A DNA stretch of 64,000 nucleotides. It comes from Fasciola hepatica. Lineage: Eukaryota > Platyhelminthes > Trematoda > Plagiorchiida > Fasciolidae. Position numbers and translations under genes: made by a program. Where the stretch lies: NCBI GenBank assembly GCA_948099385.1, contig CANUEZ040000024.1, positions 23,428,501-23,492,500 of the forward strand, written 5' to 3'. This document shows positions 1 to 11,018 of this stretch, one piece after another; positions within the stretch are counted from its first letter, which is position 1, and every line of letters starts with the position of its first letter. Below the pieces are notes generated by a model. It did not search any database. It was not told the origin of the DNA and was given only the letters and a program-made list of their open reading frames with translations.

Positions 1-966
1 CCCAACTTTGAATGGTCTTGTTTTGGCCAGCCACTTCTGTCGAGTCTGTAGAGCCGGTGAGTACTCCCGCAGCCATCGCCTCCAGAAGACCTTGGCCAGA
101 TAGTTCGCTTGCTTCCATCCGTGGAGGTAGCTCCCGCGAAGGTTTACCGGCCCTTGAAAACCCTCGTTCGACCGTAACCTCAATAAGTCGTTCGGGATGA
201 GGGCCAGGTGGGTGGGGTCGCCGTTCAATACTGGAACCAGGGGGCGGTTGTTCAGGATTCGCTCCACCTCAGTCATGACGGTGTTCAGCGTCTCGTCGTC
301 GGGCGGCTGCTGCTCCACGATTGACAGCAATATCCGTCTGGCGGACCGGATCAAGCATTCCCATATGTCGCCTCGGTGGCTGGCCTGTGGGGGGTTGAAA
401 TGCCATCGTATGCCGTAGGCCACGGTTCGATCCTGCAGTTCGTCCCTGTTTATGTTCTGGTGCCAAAGCTGCATTTTCTGGTGAGCGCCCACAAAGTTCG
501 ACCCATTGTCTGAGCATATATCGGCCGGTACGCCTCTTCGGTTGATAAATCTCTGCAAGGCCCATAGGAAAGAATGGGTGGCCATCGAATGTGCGACTTC
601 TGGGTGTACCGCACGTGACTTCATGCACTTCATGATACATCCATATCGCTTTTCTAATCTCTTCCCGCACTTGATCCACAAGGGCCCGAAATAGTGCAAC
701 CCGGTGTCACTGAACGGTCACCAGCCCGTAGTCACCCTGCATTCTGGTAGTGGGGCCATGAGTTGTTTGCCCGCCGTGGCACTGCGTCTCCTACATTGCA
801 CACACCGTCGGATTACGCGTTTTAAATTCTCTCGTCTCCTCAACAACCAAAGGCGCTTTCGGATGACGCTCGTCACGTGACTTTCCCCGGCATGTCCCTC
901 CACGGCGTGGACTACTTAGATCACTAGCTCTACTGGAGGTTGTCTCGCAGGCAGCATTATAGGGTA
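1..966 (-). pseudogene. Pao/BEL integrase, partial at the window edge
   Basis: The frame runs off the left edge. Reading downward it has the zinc-binding region (about 900-760, with CVQC), then the integrase core: YFGPL, SRAVHPEVAHS, SDNGSNFVG, then NNRPL near the edge. An in-frame TGA at 718-720 separates the zinc-binding part from the core. The first catalytic Asp, usual just before YFGP, appears as His (about 697-699), while the second acidic position in SDNG is kept. Stop and substitution together argue against activity. Integrase inserts the cDNA copy into the host genome. Confidence 0.75.
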
Positions 967-1877
967 CTATGTGTCGAAGATCAGGTGGGGGTTGGTCAGC
1001 CTACCATCCACCCGCAGCAGTCCGTCGATGAGTTTGGGGTTTAAACGCATCAGCTTGCCTCTTGGAGATGGTATGTCTTTTTTGGTCGGTCCCACTTCTT
1101 CCGCCCTATTGAGTTTTCGGGCGAAAGCCTCGCGTTGTATCATTCTGAAAATATCGTACTCTGCCGCTTGTAGCTCATCGGGACCTATCGGGCCGACCCG
1201 TATCCGACCTGAGGGCCGCAGCCCTTTCATGACTAGTAAATTTCTCTTTAACCTGGTTAACCAAACTAGCGAACGAAGCGTCTTCATCCGAGAAGAAAAC
1301 CTGACCAGTCGCGATAGAATGGATGACGCTTCGACGACGTTGGCCGCTATCACCACTCCTTTGATCTCCAGTTCTACTTCCGTAGAAGGTTTTAATTCGA
1401 ACACGGGCCAGTACCGTCTAGGCACTTGCAGGAAGCTTGGCCCTCTCGTCCACGTGTCTAGTTGCCTGAAGTTGGTTGCACCTCGGGAGCACAGGTCGGC
1501 CGGATTATCGCCAGACCTGAAATGCTTCCACTGGTGCGTGGCTGATTCATTATGGATAATCGTGAGACGGTCAGCAACGAAAGTACTAAACCGGCTACTG
1601 ATGTTGTTAATGTAGTGAAGTACTATCGTTGAATCCGTCCAGAAGCTAGCCGACCAAATGTAGAGATCGAAACATCTCTTCACAGCTTGCACCGCCCTGA
1701 CCGCCAACACGGCTGCGCTGAGTTCAAGGCGTGGGATCGAGACCGACTTCAGTGGAGCAACGCGGGCTTTGGCGAACAGGATCCTCGTAATATATTGTCC
1801 ATCTCCTGCGCACCATCGTCCGTACACCACAGCTCTATAACCGACTTCGGATGCATCGGAAAAAGCATGTAGTTATC
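967..1877 (-). pseudogene. Pao/BEL RNase H region
   Basis: Reading down from about 1877 the frame gives AFSDASEVGYRAVVY, PRLELSAAVLAVR and a WTDSTIVLHYI block, the usual succession in the RNase H domain following Pao RT. RNase H removes the RNA strand of the cDNA hybrid. The region ends with the 'RVDGRLTNPHL' type stretch that precedes integrase in this family. About 300 bases between here and the RT frame (1878-2180) still resemble the connection domain but carry stops and shifts, so the polyprotein is not continuous. Confidence 0.7.
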
Positions 1878-2180
1878 CAGTCCGCGTCGTGTGGCCAGGA
1901 GTCAAACATCGTGGGATTTCTATGTCCCCTAATTTCTTCAAGGTGTTCAAAAATTCTTCCCAGTCCAACCGATTCCCTCGGTCCAGTGACTAGTCCCAAT
2001 CAACTTTCTTACGGCACAGCCGCTGCAGCAAGATCTTTACCAGTAGCAGCCATGGTGAGACAATGCCGAGCGGGTCGAACAAACTTGAGACGGCAGATAG
2101 TGTGCCACGACGGGTTATTGGCAGCTCGGGAACGTTTAGCTCGAAAGCAAAGTCGTCCGTTCCCGCGTCTCATTGTATTC

Positions 2181-4466
2181 CTAAAGTGCTTTCGGTAGGG
2201 AGTGGGTAGTCGTCAAATTTCTTACCCTTTCGGCCTTTTCGTGATACGGGATGACCTTCAGCACTTCTGAAGCGTTCGACATCCATTTAGTTAGATGGAA
2301 GCCGCCCTCTTCCAGCAATCTCGTCAGACCCCTGAACTGCTCTAGAGCTGATTCCACATCATCGAATGACCCAAGGTGGTCGTCGACGTAGAGGTTCCTG
2401 CTGACGCTATCTACCACCGTCCGATGGACTAGATCGCCATGTTTGTTCGCTGATTCTCGGAGGGCGTAGTTCGTACAAAATGGTGATGATATCGCTCCGA
2501 AGGGGTGGGCGGTCATCCAATAATTCACCACTGCGTTGTTCCGGTCGCTCCCTTCCCACCACAGGAAACGCAACGCATCTCGTTCTCCTACCGGAATCTT
2601 CACCTGGTGGAACATTTCCCTAATATCGGCAGACAAAGCCACTTTACCCACTCTGAAACGGCACAAAACTTCGATCAGTGGTGTGGTCCAGTCAGTCCCT
2701 TGTAGTAGGCGATCTTTTACCGACTTGCCCTGGAACTTGGTCGCACAGTCGAAAACCACCGGCAGTTTATTGGGTTTCTTGGGGTTGATAACCGGGTGGT
2801 GAGGCCGATACCAGACACCCCTTTTGCCGTCGGTGTTGGTAGGCACCTTTTCAACGTGACCGAGAGCTTCGTTTCGTTTCATTAAATCCGCGTATCGTTC
2901 ACACAGATTTTGGTCTTGAATGAAGCGTTCATTCAGTCGTAGTAATCGCTGGAGAACGTAACTTCTGTTGTCAGTCCACGGGTCGACCGGTGTGCGCCAT
3001 GGGAGGGGAACCTCGAACTGCATTTTGAGGCCTCTAGTGCCTTGCCGCACCGTTTGTAGAGCGAAGTGATCCTCTTGAGACAACGTTGGTCCTTCGTCTC
3101 CAATGTCATGAAACTCCTTTTCATACAGCCGCTGCAGATGGTACTCTATACGGTCCGTTTCGGCGGATAAGTAGTTCACGGAACCAGGTACACCTACTGG
3201 ACCGCATAACATCCATCCCAGAGCCGTTCGCACGGCATAAGGTGCCTGGCGGTCGCCTACTCTCTGGTCAAGTACCCAATGCTCCTCTGGCACGTCGCAG
3301 CCGATGAGGAGATCCACTTCATCATCTTCCCAGTCTAGAACGGTTACATCCTGCAGGTGGGGCCACCTTGTCAAGATTGAGTTCACCGACCTTGGTGCTC
3401 GCACGGGGAGATCCGCTAACGTGAATGCCTCCGTTGGTTCAATTTCCTCGTTAGTGTCTAGAGAGATGAGTTGCAGCCTTAATCTGCCGGCAGTCATTAC
3501 TTGTGTTCCGCCCACCGTGCTCACTGTCAACGACGTCGCACCTTTAGCCAGTTGGTGCTTGTCGGCAAACCGCTCTTTCACTAAAGTGGTGTCGGATCCA
3601 CTATCGACGAAGGCTAACGCTTTGACCACCCCAGTCGGGGTCACTACCCCCACGGCCACTACGCCTAAACGTGCCGGTTTACTGGCAAACCGCGACATTG
3701 AACAAATAACGCCGGGTTTGGTACTCGTCTCGGGTAAGGTTACTCTCGCCTGATGCGACAGCCGATGGTGTCTGCCCGTGCAGCCCTCGTAACCACATCG
3801 GTTCCTTGTCCTACAGGCTGCTGCCCGGTGCGTGGTGTTGAGACAAATAAAACACGCACCTGCAATCCTCGCCATTCCCCACCGTTCGTCTATTGTGGCG
3901 TTGCCGAACTTGGGGCATTCTGGTAGGCCATGGCTAGTACCACAGGATCTGCAATTTGGTTGCGCCGTAGCATCTCGTGAAATGACGTGTGTATTGGTCC
4001 AAGGCTGGTATTTTGGATGTTCCGGTGCGGGGGTTTGAGCTTGGCTAGTACTGAGCTTGTTTGTCCGGTTGCTTTCCCGGATAAGTCGGCCAAACCTGCT
4101 GCCAGCTATCTTGGTTTGCCTGTCCAAGTATTCGGTCAGGTCTTCGAAGTTAGCTTCCCTGTCGCTTCGGCTTATCCGTTCTGCTTCTTCCGCCCACCGA
4201 CCCTGTAGTTCGGGAGAAAGGTGACGGACTATGTTTTCCAAAGTGTGCATGGCATCTAGGTCAGCCCTGTAACCTAAATGGTCGAGGGCTATTGAGCAGT
4301 TTTGCATCTTAATCACCAGGTCGGTCATTGAGTAGACGCCACCCCTGGTTCTCTTTGCCTCTACCATCACGCCCTCTATTAGGTCACGGGCTACCTTGAA
4401 CGGTTGACCAAACAAGTCCCTTAAAATCTTCCTTGCCATTGTGTAGCCCTGTTCCGGGTCGAGCAT
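2181..4466 (-). CDS. Pao/BEL gag C-terminus, protease and reverse transcriptase
   Basis: An uninterrupted 761-codon frame. Residues 1-130 are a gag helical region (DUF1759-like). About 170-245 hold Cys/His-rich knuckles (CRSCGTSHGLPEC, CFICLNTTHRAAAC). The aspartic protease centre is FVDSGSDTTLV near residue 286. RT starts near 560, with LSADIREMFHQVKI and the catalytic LYVDDHLGS near 695. The annotated start is simply the first start after a frame break at about 4500; gag really begins further upstream, so the 5' end is arbitrary. The long open frame suggests this segment decayed less than its integrase. Confidence 0.85.
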   Translation of the reverse strand: MLDPEQGYTMARKILRDLFGQPFKVARDLIEGVMVEAKRTRGGVYSMTDLVIKMQNCSIALDHLGYRADLDAMHTLENIVRHLSPELQGRWAEEAERISRSDREANFEDLTEYLDRQTKIAGSRFGRLIRESNRTNKLSTSQAQTPAPEHPKYQPWTNTHVISRDATAQPNCRSCGTSHGLPECPKFGNATIDERWGMARIAGACFICLNTTHRAAACRTRNRCGYEGCTGRHHRLSHQARVTLPETSTKPGVICSMSRFASKPARLGVVAVGVVTPTGVVKALAFVDSGSDTTLVKERFADKHQLAKGATSLTVSTVGGTQVMTAGRLRLQLISLDTNEEIEPTEAFTLADLPVRAPRSVNSILTRWPHLQDVTVLDWEDDEVDLLIGCDVPEEHWVLDQRVGDRQAPYAVRTALGWMLCGPVGVPGSVNYLSAETDRIEYHLQRLYEKEFHDIGDEGPTLSQEDHFALQTVRQGTRGLKMQFEVPLPWRTPVDPWTDNRSYVLQRLLRLNERFIQDQNLCERYADLMKRNEALGHVEKVPTNTDGKRGVWYRPHHPVINPKKPNKLPVVFDCATKFQGKSVKDRLLQGTDWTTPLIEVLCRFRVGKVALSADIREMFHQVKIPVGERDALRFLWWEGSDRNNAVVNYWMTAHPFGAISSPFCTNYALRESANKHGDLVHRTVVDSVSRNLYVDDHLGSFDDVESALEQFRGLTRLLEEGGFHLTKWMSNASEVLKVIPYHEKAERVRNLTTTHSLPKAL

Positions 4467-4543
4467 GGTACACCCGTCGATAGCTTCCCTCGCTCGGCCT
4501 CGACAGTGGTGAGTAAGGTAGAGAAGCCTTTGTTCAGGGTCGG

Positions 4544-4978
4544 TTACCTTATTTTCAACGAAAGTCTCGAACTGCTTGACAAACTTCTAGTATTGCTTGG
4601 CTCGCCCGTCGAAAACCGTTGGTTCCACTCTAGGCAAATCGATCGATGATGGTTTGTAGTCGACGACCGGCAGGGGTTCCCTATCTTATTGTACCCTGAT
4701 CTATCAGAAGTGTCGAAGTTGCTGGTCTCATGCTCTCGCTCTTTCTGTTTGCACTTTTTCTCTGCTTTTTGCGCCTGAAGTCTAGCCGATAGTAACTTAT
4801 GATCAATATTGCTCTCATTAATACATGAGCTAGCACTGACAGGACCAGGCGATCTAGCATTACCTAAAGAATCAAATGTACCCAAAACCTCCCCAGAGAC
4901 TTGCCGTGTTACTTCCTGTCCGGATTCCAATGTTTTTGATCCTTTTCGTGGCATTTTGCGTATTTTTCCTCGTTCCAA
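4544..4978 (-). pseudogene. Pao/BEL gag N-terminal segment
   Basis: A 144-codon frame with a basic, Ser-rich N-terminus and a Lys/Glu-rich helical stretch (about residues 60-85). No family motif is visible; the assignment rests on position directly upstream of the gag-protease-RT frame on the same strand. It runs out of frame before 4500, where the remaining gag is in another frame, implying at least one indel. Confidence 0.45.
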
Positions 4979-4990
4979 ATTGATCTATTG

Positions 4991-6089
4991 AGTATTGTAA
5001 CGAACGTTTGAGCAATGCGTAGCCAAATTCACAACGGATCCCGAAATCAAAAGACGATTATCCGCAATATTCTACGATACTAGATTAGTACATGAACAAC
5101 AACATAGAAAATATACAAACCTTAATAATACGATCACAAGGACCCAACAACGAGAAACCGAATAGCAGCATGTGGGCAAACAGCACGTGCGTCACACAGG
5201 TCCTGAACAAGGATGTGCCAAAGTAGCGCTCTGGGCGCGGACAAACAACAATTGGTCCATAAAAACAACCAGTTCGTAAAGACAAGTCAATGGTGTAGGC
5301 AAATGAGCGATGTTAGAAAAAACACTGGATCGCGAGGGAAAAAGGGGGATTTTCCTCGACCGGTCGTTACACTTGATGTGCTAGTCACAAGAGGCTTTTA
5401 GCTTTCAAAGCAGTGCCAGAGAACGGCCAGTATTGCCGGGGGGTATTAACTAGGGTGCAATTCTATCACTTGAAAAAACCCGGAAGTGTTCGTTTCATTT
5501 TACAAGGTTTTGGAGCACTCTCTTCTGGATTACTGTGTGCAGGCAAAGACCCCCTATTATCGCAAGGGTAGGGAGCGCTTGGGGGAGGGGATGCAGTGAC
5601 TTGCAACTAAAATGATCGCTGGTCAAGGGGGGAGATCTCACACCCAGAGTCTGGAAGACCTCAGTCTCTTTTTAGAGTCGTACAGGCCGAGGTGCCCTAA
5701 TTGAGGAGTTCAAGATTATAAGAGGTCTGTCATGTATAGATATGGGTGATATGTTCGTTGCTGCCCCTGAGTGAGGCACCATGTGGTATAGTCTTAAGCC
5801 ACGAGGGGCGCACTCAGGGCTGGACATAAGAGCTAAATTTTTTACACGTAGGGTTGTACCCATGTGGAAATGACCGTCGCAGGATGCTGGCAAATGCAGC
5901 GATGTACCAAATTTCAAGAAGCCCCTAGAATCACGCTGGAATTCAGGGCCCCTGGAACCAGTAGTATGAATGAAGGGTGAGTTGTTGAACCCAGGCTATT
6001 TTTTTCAATGAAGTTAAGTCTGTGGAGGTGATACTGCCCCACAAATTCTGCCTTTCACATAAAAATGCCAGCACGCAGCACTGGGAGCC
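4991..6089. other. No gene recognised; boundary of the Pao element
   Basis: About 1.1 kb between the Pao gag and the CR1-like LINE. It should contain the Pao untranslated leader and upstream LTR, but no second LTR is present in the window for comparison. Short frames on both strands match no family. The right part (about 5640-6089) may be decayed 5' sequence of the adjoining CR1-like LINE, but I cannot support that. Confidence 0.4.
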
Positions 6090-6560
6090 AAGGAAACTCG
6101 CCGAAAATGCAAAGATCCGGACTCAGGATTGGTCTCGTCCACCTTAGTCCTGTGTAAACCGAACTGATATAGGACTGGATGCGTTCCATCCTTGCTGGAT
6201 CTATCTATAACGAACTTCCCCGACGATGTGGCTGAATTGCATTAGTGTGCACCGCCGGGAAAGAGTGACCACCTGTGTGTCAAAATAGTCCCACGTATGC
6301 GGCAACCGAAGGTACCCTCAAGGCTGGTTGGGAATTTCGGTAATACGGACATAGATAGGCTTCGTAATAGGGCGATGGGTTTGACCTGGGACACGACAGA
6401 GGAGCTACTGTCGAGGGGCGCTGGCAGACCATAAAGGGATTTCTGACTGCCCTACAGGAAGAGCTTGCACCCTTACAACGAAGGAGTGGGGATGGCAAAC
6501 CCATGTGGTGGAAGGCTGCAATAGCCACGGCCATCAGACGTAGAAACCGCTCTTGGAACC
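6090..6560 (+). pseudogene. CR1-like endonuclease C-terminus and linker
   Basis: Across frame shifts the plus strand reads LDLSITN, then a decayed PPLGKSDH-type end of the AP-endonuclease domain, then a basic WWKAAIATAIRRRNRSW stretch that leads into the RT. At least two shifts occur between 6200 and 6500. In intact elements this endonuclease nicks the target site to prime reverse transcription. Confidence 0.5.
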
Positions 6561-7662
6561 AGTACAAAGCTTCCGGCAGTCAGCTAGCCTGTGTACGCTT
6601 AGAAACGAGACTATAGGCCTGTTGAAAACTTCCAAGCGGGAATTTGAGCTCAAATTGGCCCAGTCTGTAAGACAACAGCCGAAGAAGTTCTACAGCTATG
6701 TACAGTCTAAAGGCTCAACAAGAAATGCCGTAGGTCCACTATCCACTAGAGACTATGGTATTGTCACTGATGACCAGGGCAAAGCAGACGCCCTGGGGGA
6801 ATACCTTAGTAGTGTACATAGGATAGATAGTGGGGTGCGAGTAGGTCTGGCTCTGGTGCATCCTCCTCAGTTAAACGAGCTAGATCTCTCAGAGGAATGC
6901 GTGCTTAAGTACCTACAGGAGTTAAACAGCCACAAGTCAGCGGGCTCAGATGACATTCATCCAGCTATCATCAAGCCGTTGGCGGATATCATAGCTCCAT
7001 CGGTATGCAGACTGTACAGATCCAAGTTGGACCAGGGTAAGCTGCCTCAGGACTGGAAAGTCGCGGCAGTCGTGGCAATACATAAGAGTGGGCCTAAGTC
7101 GGCTGTGCAGAACTACAGGCCGGTAAGCCTAACTAGCATTCTCTGTAAAGTCCTGGAGAAGATCATCCGTGCCCATATCTGCCAGCACTTACTGCAGCAC
7201 TCCATGCTAAGTCCGGCGCAGTATGGATTCCTGAAAAATAGATCTTGCCTGACCAATCTCCTGTGCTTCCTAGATGAAGTGACTCGACGACTGGACGAAG
7301 GTAAGCAAGTTGAGGTATGCTACCTCGACTTTAGCAAGGCGTTCGACTCCGTTAATCGTCGTCTTTTGCTATGCAAGATGGAGACTTTCGGTATAGGTGG
7401 GCCAATATATAGGTGGCTGGAGGACTTCCTCTCCCCCAGGAAGCTTTACGTCAAAGTGGGGGACAGGTGCTCCAGTTTGGTGAATGTCACCAGTGGTGTA
7501 CCTCGGGGATCCGTCCTAGGCCCGGTCCTATTCTTGTTATTTATTAATGACCTAGCATCCACTCTTCAATCGCCCAGCCTTATTTTTGCGGATGATGTGA
7601 AGATTGTTGGATCTAAGGGTAGGGCGGACTTGGGCAGGGAAATAGGTACCGTCCTGAACTGA
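6553..7662 (+). CDS. CR1-like reverse transcriptase
   Basis: A 369-codon frame containing most of the RT palm and fingers: SAGSDDIHPAIIKPLA (about 131-146), VAIHKSGPKSAVQNYRPVSL (about 176-195), LDFSKAFDSVNRR (about 257-269), GVPRGSVLGPVLFLLFINDL (about 316-335) and catalytic FADDVKI (about 346-352). The frame ends shortly after the YxDD-equivalent FADD, so the thumb lies in other frames. The start is the first Met in the frame, not a proven initiation site. This would have been the pol of a CR1-like LINE. Confidence 0.8.
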   Translation: MEPVQSFRQSASLCTLRNETIGLLKTSKREFELKLAQSVRQQPKKFYSYVQSKGSTRNAVGPLSTRDYGIVTDDQGKADALGEYLSSVHRIDSGVRVGLALVHPPQLNELDLSEECVLKYLQELNSHKSAGSDDIHPAIIKPLADIIAPSVCRLYRSKLDQGKLPQDWKVAAVVAIHKSGPKSAVQNYRPVSLTSILCKVLEKIIRAHICQHLLQHSMLSPAQYGFLKNRSCLTNLLCFLDEVTRRLDEGKQVEVCYLDFSKAFDSVNRRLLLCKMETFGIGGPIYRWLEDFLSPRKLYVKVGDRCSSLVNVTSGVPRGSVLGPVLFLLFINDLASTLQSPSLIFADDVKIVGSKGRADLGREIGTVLN

Positions 7663-8395
7663 GAATACAAATGGGAATTACCTCTGAACGCTCGAAAAAG
7701 CCATTTGTTGTCAAGGGCAGCGGAGAGCCTAACCGTCGCTCATGATCAAGGGCTGTTCACCATAGAGGCAGTCAGTAGTGTTAAAGACCTGGGGGTCATC
7801 ATGAACAGTGACTTCAAATGGTGGGAGCAGCGCAACGCTGCTGCGCATAAGGCTCGTGGGGGCTCTTTAGGCTGCGATCAGCTTTGTCTTGCCGGAAGCC
7901 GGAGGTATTCTTACCTATTTACATGGCCATAGTACCACCTCACTTAGAAGGTAGCGTGCAGGCTTGGTCAGATTTCTACAAAGAGGACGCCGCCTGCTTC
8001 GAGAAAGTCCAACGGCTCGCCGCACGAATGCTTGAAGGGCAGAGGGGTAAGACTTACGAGCAGAGACTCCGTGACCTGAATCTTTTCTCGTTGGAAAGGA
8101 GGAGACGTCGAGGGGATCTCATAGAAACGTTCAAGGAAATGAAGGGCTTTTCTGGCCTTAGACCAGATAGTCTATTCGAAGTGACCGTAGACTCCAGAAC
8201 AAGGGGACATGAGAAGAAGTTGATAAAAGCCCGATCTAGGTTGATGGCTAGATCGCACTTCTTCAGCAACAGGGTTGTGAACAGTTGGAACGGTCTGCCT
8301 GGTGGAATGGTAGATCTGCGGACAGTCCAGTCCTTCAAAGGTGCCCTAGATCGTAAGTGGTACGAGATCTTTCCTTGTAGTGAGCCTTGAGTATA
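7663..8395 (+). pseudogene. CR1-like RT thumb and C-terminal domain
   Basis: After the stop at 7662 the reading moves between frames: KDLGVIMNSDFKW (about 7783-7821), then CFEKVQRLAARML, LRDLNLFSLERRRRRGDLIE and FFSNRVVNSWNGLP to a stop near 8390. This order (cytoplasmic thumb, then the ERRR and NSWN boxes) is the normal C-terminus of CR1-like ORF2. At least two frameshifts separate it from the RT. Confidence 0.7.
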
Positions 8396-8994
8396 TCAAC
8401 TAGATAGATGACGGGTAGCACTGTGGTCCTTCTGGAGTATGTTTTAGCAGACTTTTTCCCCCATTGCATACTGTCTCAGTGAATGCTCACGATGCATAAT
8501 GTCTCTCGCAGTTGATGTGCGATGAGGTTTTCCGTTTCCCTCTCAATTTTAGCGGGGATTCGACGAAATACACTCGGCAATGGTGGGTGCATAACTGGTG
8601 TGCATGCCATCGAAGGAATTCTGGACGCTCGATTGGCCGTGGCCATTACCTGTCCTGTGCAAACTGAACTGAACTGAAATGGAACTGATTTGATTGAATG
8701 ACCTTCGGCGTTGCGCCAGCGTCCCAGTGTTGCGCTTTCTCTTTGGGTAAGCTGAACAGACATGTAGATTTGAGGTTATCCTCGTCTCGTATTTGGTTTT
8801 AACGCAAATTTCTCCACTCAGCATTCTCAGAAATAATAAGCTTCCTGTGTTTTGTGTCGTAGCTGTCCGATAAAAGGTCAAAATTGTGAATGAGGGAACC
8901 TTTTGTAGGTGATAATGTGGTGAAGCGGGGAGGGGATAGGATGAGTTGTAGTAATTTAGAAATTTCTAGAAAGAAAGTATGATGCCGGAAACAT
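8396..8994. other. No gene recognised
   Basis: About 600 bases after the CR1-like stop. I see no simple-repeat tail and no match to the other repeat families in the window. Open frames here are short and lack motifs. Confidence 0.4.
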
Positions 8995-9249
8995 GTGGTA
9001 GACCTCATAAGACGTGTATATCCCACTGCATGCGTTACTAAGGTAAGTCATTTGGGTGGGCAAGTGGAAGCCCGAATACAGTGTAACCAAACTTCCGCAA
9101 GCCTCATTTCGGTACAGTTCGCGAACCCCCGCCACAGGGACCTTCTCTTGGTAGCAGTCGAGAGAATTCTCTTGTTCTCCGGCAGGCGTATTCGGATTGG
9201 ACCCAACAACGCTGCCCAGCGTAATTACGACTTCGTAAATCTGACATAA
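8995..9249 (+). pseudogene. Possible CR1-like ORF1 C-terminal domain
   Basis: An 84-codon frame with VSHLGG, ISVQFANPRHRDLLLVAVERI and RRIRIGPN, resembling the RRM/CTD-like end of CR1-type ORF1 proteins, which bind element RNA. The assignment is by position upstream of a CR1-like endonuclease on the same strand and by general pattern; no zinc finger or esterase part is visible. Confidence 0.35.
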
Positions 9250-10030
9250 GGACAGTCGAGAACGAGTGCTGGCCCAGGTATCAGCAACCTAATAAAATGC
9301 ATCTATGTACGAACAGAAAGTGGGCTCTCAGCAGACTAGACCATGGAAACCTACTGCGCTCTAGCATAAAGTTGTCGTGAGGGGAGCACCTATCAACAGC
9401 CTTATTCAACGCCATAATCCTTCTTTCGTCCACCCGTTAACCTCGGACGAAGGTGGGCGCAGCACTCGGGTTTAACACTCGAGTGCTAAACTCGCTCAGG
9501 GAAACTGTACAGGAACTCAGTGGAGCCTATCGGTGCATTGTAATGATGTCTCTCGTGTAGGCAGCAAGTATAAGGAAGTCCGGGTAGAGGCTCTTGAGGC
9601 AAACTGTGTTGCCCTCTGCGAGACATGGTTAAGCTACAAAAATTACCATTCTGCTCATAAGGGTACTCGAACTATAGGCTAGACGGGGAAGATAGGCGGA
9701 AAAGTACTGCTGCTAGTCGATCGACACCAACAGCAAATACAAGGTACCTGTTTTGCGACACCTAACATCCAGGCGGTTTCTAACAGTTATCTTTGGGGAT
9801 AAAAAAGCTCATTGTCTGCGCCTGCCGCAGTCCTTCAACAACCATGGAAGGATGCATAGACCTCGTAGACTTTTTAGGGCAATTCGTTGTAATGAGTAAT
9901 CGTAAGGTCGCTAAACCTTACATAGCAGCTTCCTCATTAAGTGTGTTCTTCGGTCCTTCGTACTACGTAGACCACCTGCACGTTACTCTCATGTTTGGCA
10001 CTGTACGAATACGTTAACCAGAACGGTATT
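8995..10030 (+). mobile_element. Second, decayed CR1-like LINE (ORF1 end and endonuclease)
   Basis: Plus-strand fragment preserving the ORF1-to-endonuclease junction of a CR1-like element. It holds a short ORF1-like frame (8995-9249) and then endonuclease sequence from about 9560 in broken frames, including VEALEANCVALCETWL with the endonuclease active-site Glu, GTCFATPNIQAVSN and SPSTTMEGCIDLVDFL. Everything downstream of the endonuclease is missing; gypsy sequence in the opposite orientation follows. Confidence 0.55.
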
Positions 10031-10163
10031 CTCCACGACCCGTGAGGACGAGAAGGCAATCGGGAGAGACAGTGATTAGCGTGTATTTCAGAGCGTGTGC
10101 AAGAGCAACTGAGGTGACTGAGCAGCTTGTGCTGGTGTAAGTTGGCCGGGCAGCTCACACTAT

Positions 10164-10502
10164 ATGACGGCAGATTTGAGGCGGGTAATGGATACGGTGT
10201 CGTGTCACCCGGTGGTGTCTATGACAAGCGTTTTCGCTCTGCGTTTTATTACACGAAACGGGCCTGTGTATGGCGGTTGTAGCGGTGATCGAACATCATC
10301 AACGCGAAGGAATACGTGGGTAGCGGTTTCTGACGCACCCCGGAGCATAGCTTGTAGACTGTTGTTCACGTGGCAGACTGGCCTTGAGCACTCGCACGTG
10401 TTGCACAAGGCACTGAGCGTGGCCGCCGTAATCGAAAGTCACGGGTGGTGAGGGAGTTAACAACTCTCCAGGCAGACGAAGTGTACAGCCATACACCAGC
10501 AC
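10164..10502 (-). pseudogene. Gypsy G1 integrase C-terminal tail
   Basis: Two overlapping minus frames, one reading MLVYGCTLRLPGELL (10502 downward), the other HVFLRVDDVRSPLQPPYTGPFRVIKR (to 10205), which is the GPY/F-type module ending gypsy integrases. The switch of frame near 10330 indicates an indel. The element ends shortly after, with no LTR recognised. Confidence 0.6.
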
Positions 10503-10568
10503 GACTGGTGTTGTGTGCGATTCTTTCTTAGCAGTGCTACGCAGACTTAAGAGTGATAATGGTAGCGT

Positions 10569-10964
10569 TTAACTCCAAAGTGGGTTACCGTTTGCGCGAA
10601 GGGCTGCTTTTAACTGCCGGTGGAAACGCTCAACCATTCCTTTAGCCTGAGGGTGGTAGGCTGTCGTCTTAATGTGTTGGCAACCGAGCGTGTTGAATAG
10701 GGGGCCAAAAGCGCCGTCAAAATGTTGACCACGACCAGCTGTCACTGTCGCCTGGCAACCAAACTGACTAACGCAGCCGATCAGAAAAACCTTTGCAGCC
10801 TCTTCTGACGTGGGGCGGGGGATAAGAATGGCCTGCCGCCAGCGAATAAAAGGGTCTACACATGTGAGTATGTAAACGTATCCATATGAGAATGGCAGCG
10901 GTCCTACGAGGTCGACGTGCACCTGATAAGGACGTGTTTCGGGTTCCGGGACCCTAGTTAACAT
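10569..10964 (-). pseudogene. Gypsy G1 integrase catalytic core
   Basis: A 131-codon frame with VHVDLVGPL (first Asp, about residue 18), then the normally Asp-bearing TTDRG box read as TAGRGQHFDGA (second Asp lost to Gly), and ERFHRQLKA (catalytic Glu, about residue 113). The core length fits a gypsy integrase. The missing second acidic residue makes this copy inactive even though the frame is open. Confidence 0.7.
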
Positions 10965-11018
10965 CGCCTTAGTGTGCCTATGGGTCTTAACACGTTGACA
11001 TTGAAGACAGGCACAGGT

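Larger units (their letters stand above)
1..4990 (-). mobile_element. Pao/BEL LTR retrotransposon, left-truncated by the window
   Basis: Read on the minus strand, gag, zinc knuckles, aspartic protease, reverse transcriptase, RNase H and integrase follow in that order from about 4980 down to the window edge. The RT carries the YVDD box and the protease/RT spacing typical of Pao/BEL elements (Sinbad is the schistosome example); this is family knowledge, not a search result. Frame breaks near 4500 and 2180 and a stop at 718 show it is no longer intact. The downstream LTR lies outside the window; I could not delimit an upstream LTR between 4991 and about 5600. Confidence 0.85.
6090..8395 (+). mobile_element. 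CR1-like LINE, 5'-truncated
   Basis: Plus-strand non-LTR retrotransposon remnant: end of the endonuclease domain, linker, RT and C-terminal domain, in order but in several frames. RT motifs (SKAFDSVNR, GVPRGSVLGPVLF, FADDVKI) are typical of the CR1/Jockey group rather than the RTE-like elements dominating the rest of the window. No poly-A or microsatellite tail and no target duplication were found, so both ends are approximate. Confidence 0.75.

Noticed and set aside
971..1615. Plus-strand 214-codon frame opposite the Pao RNase H
   Set aside because: Antisense shadow of the RNase H frame; no motif.
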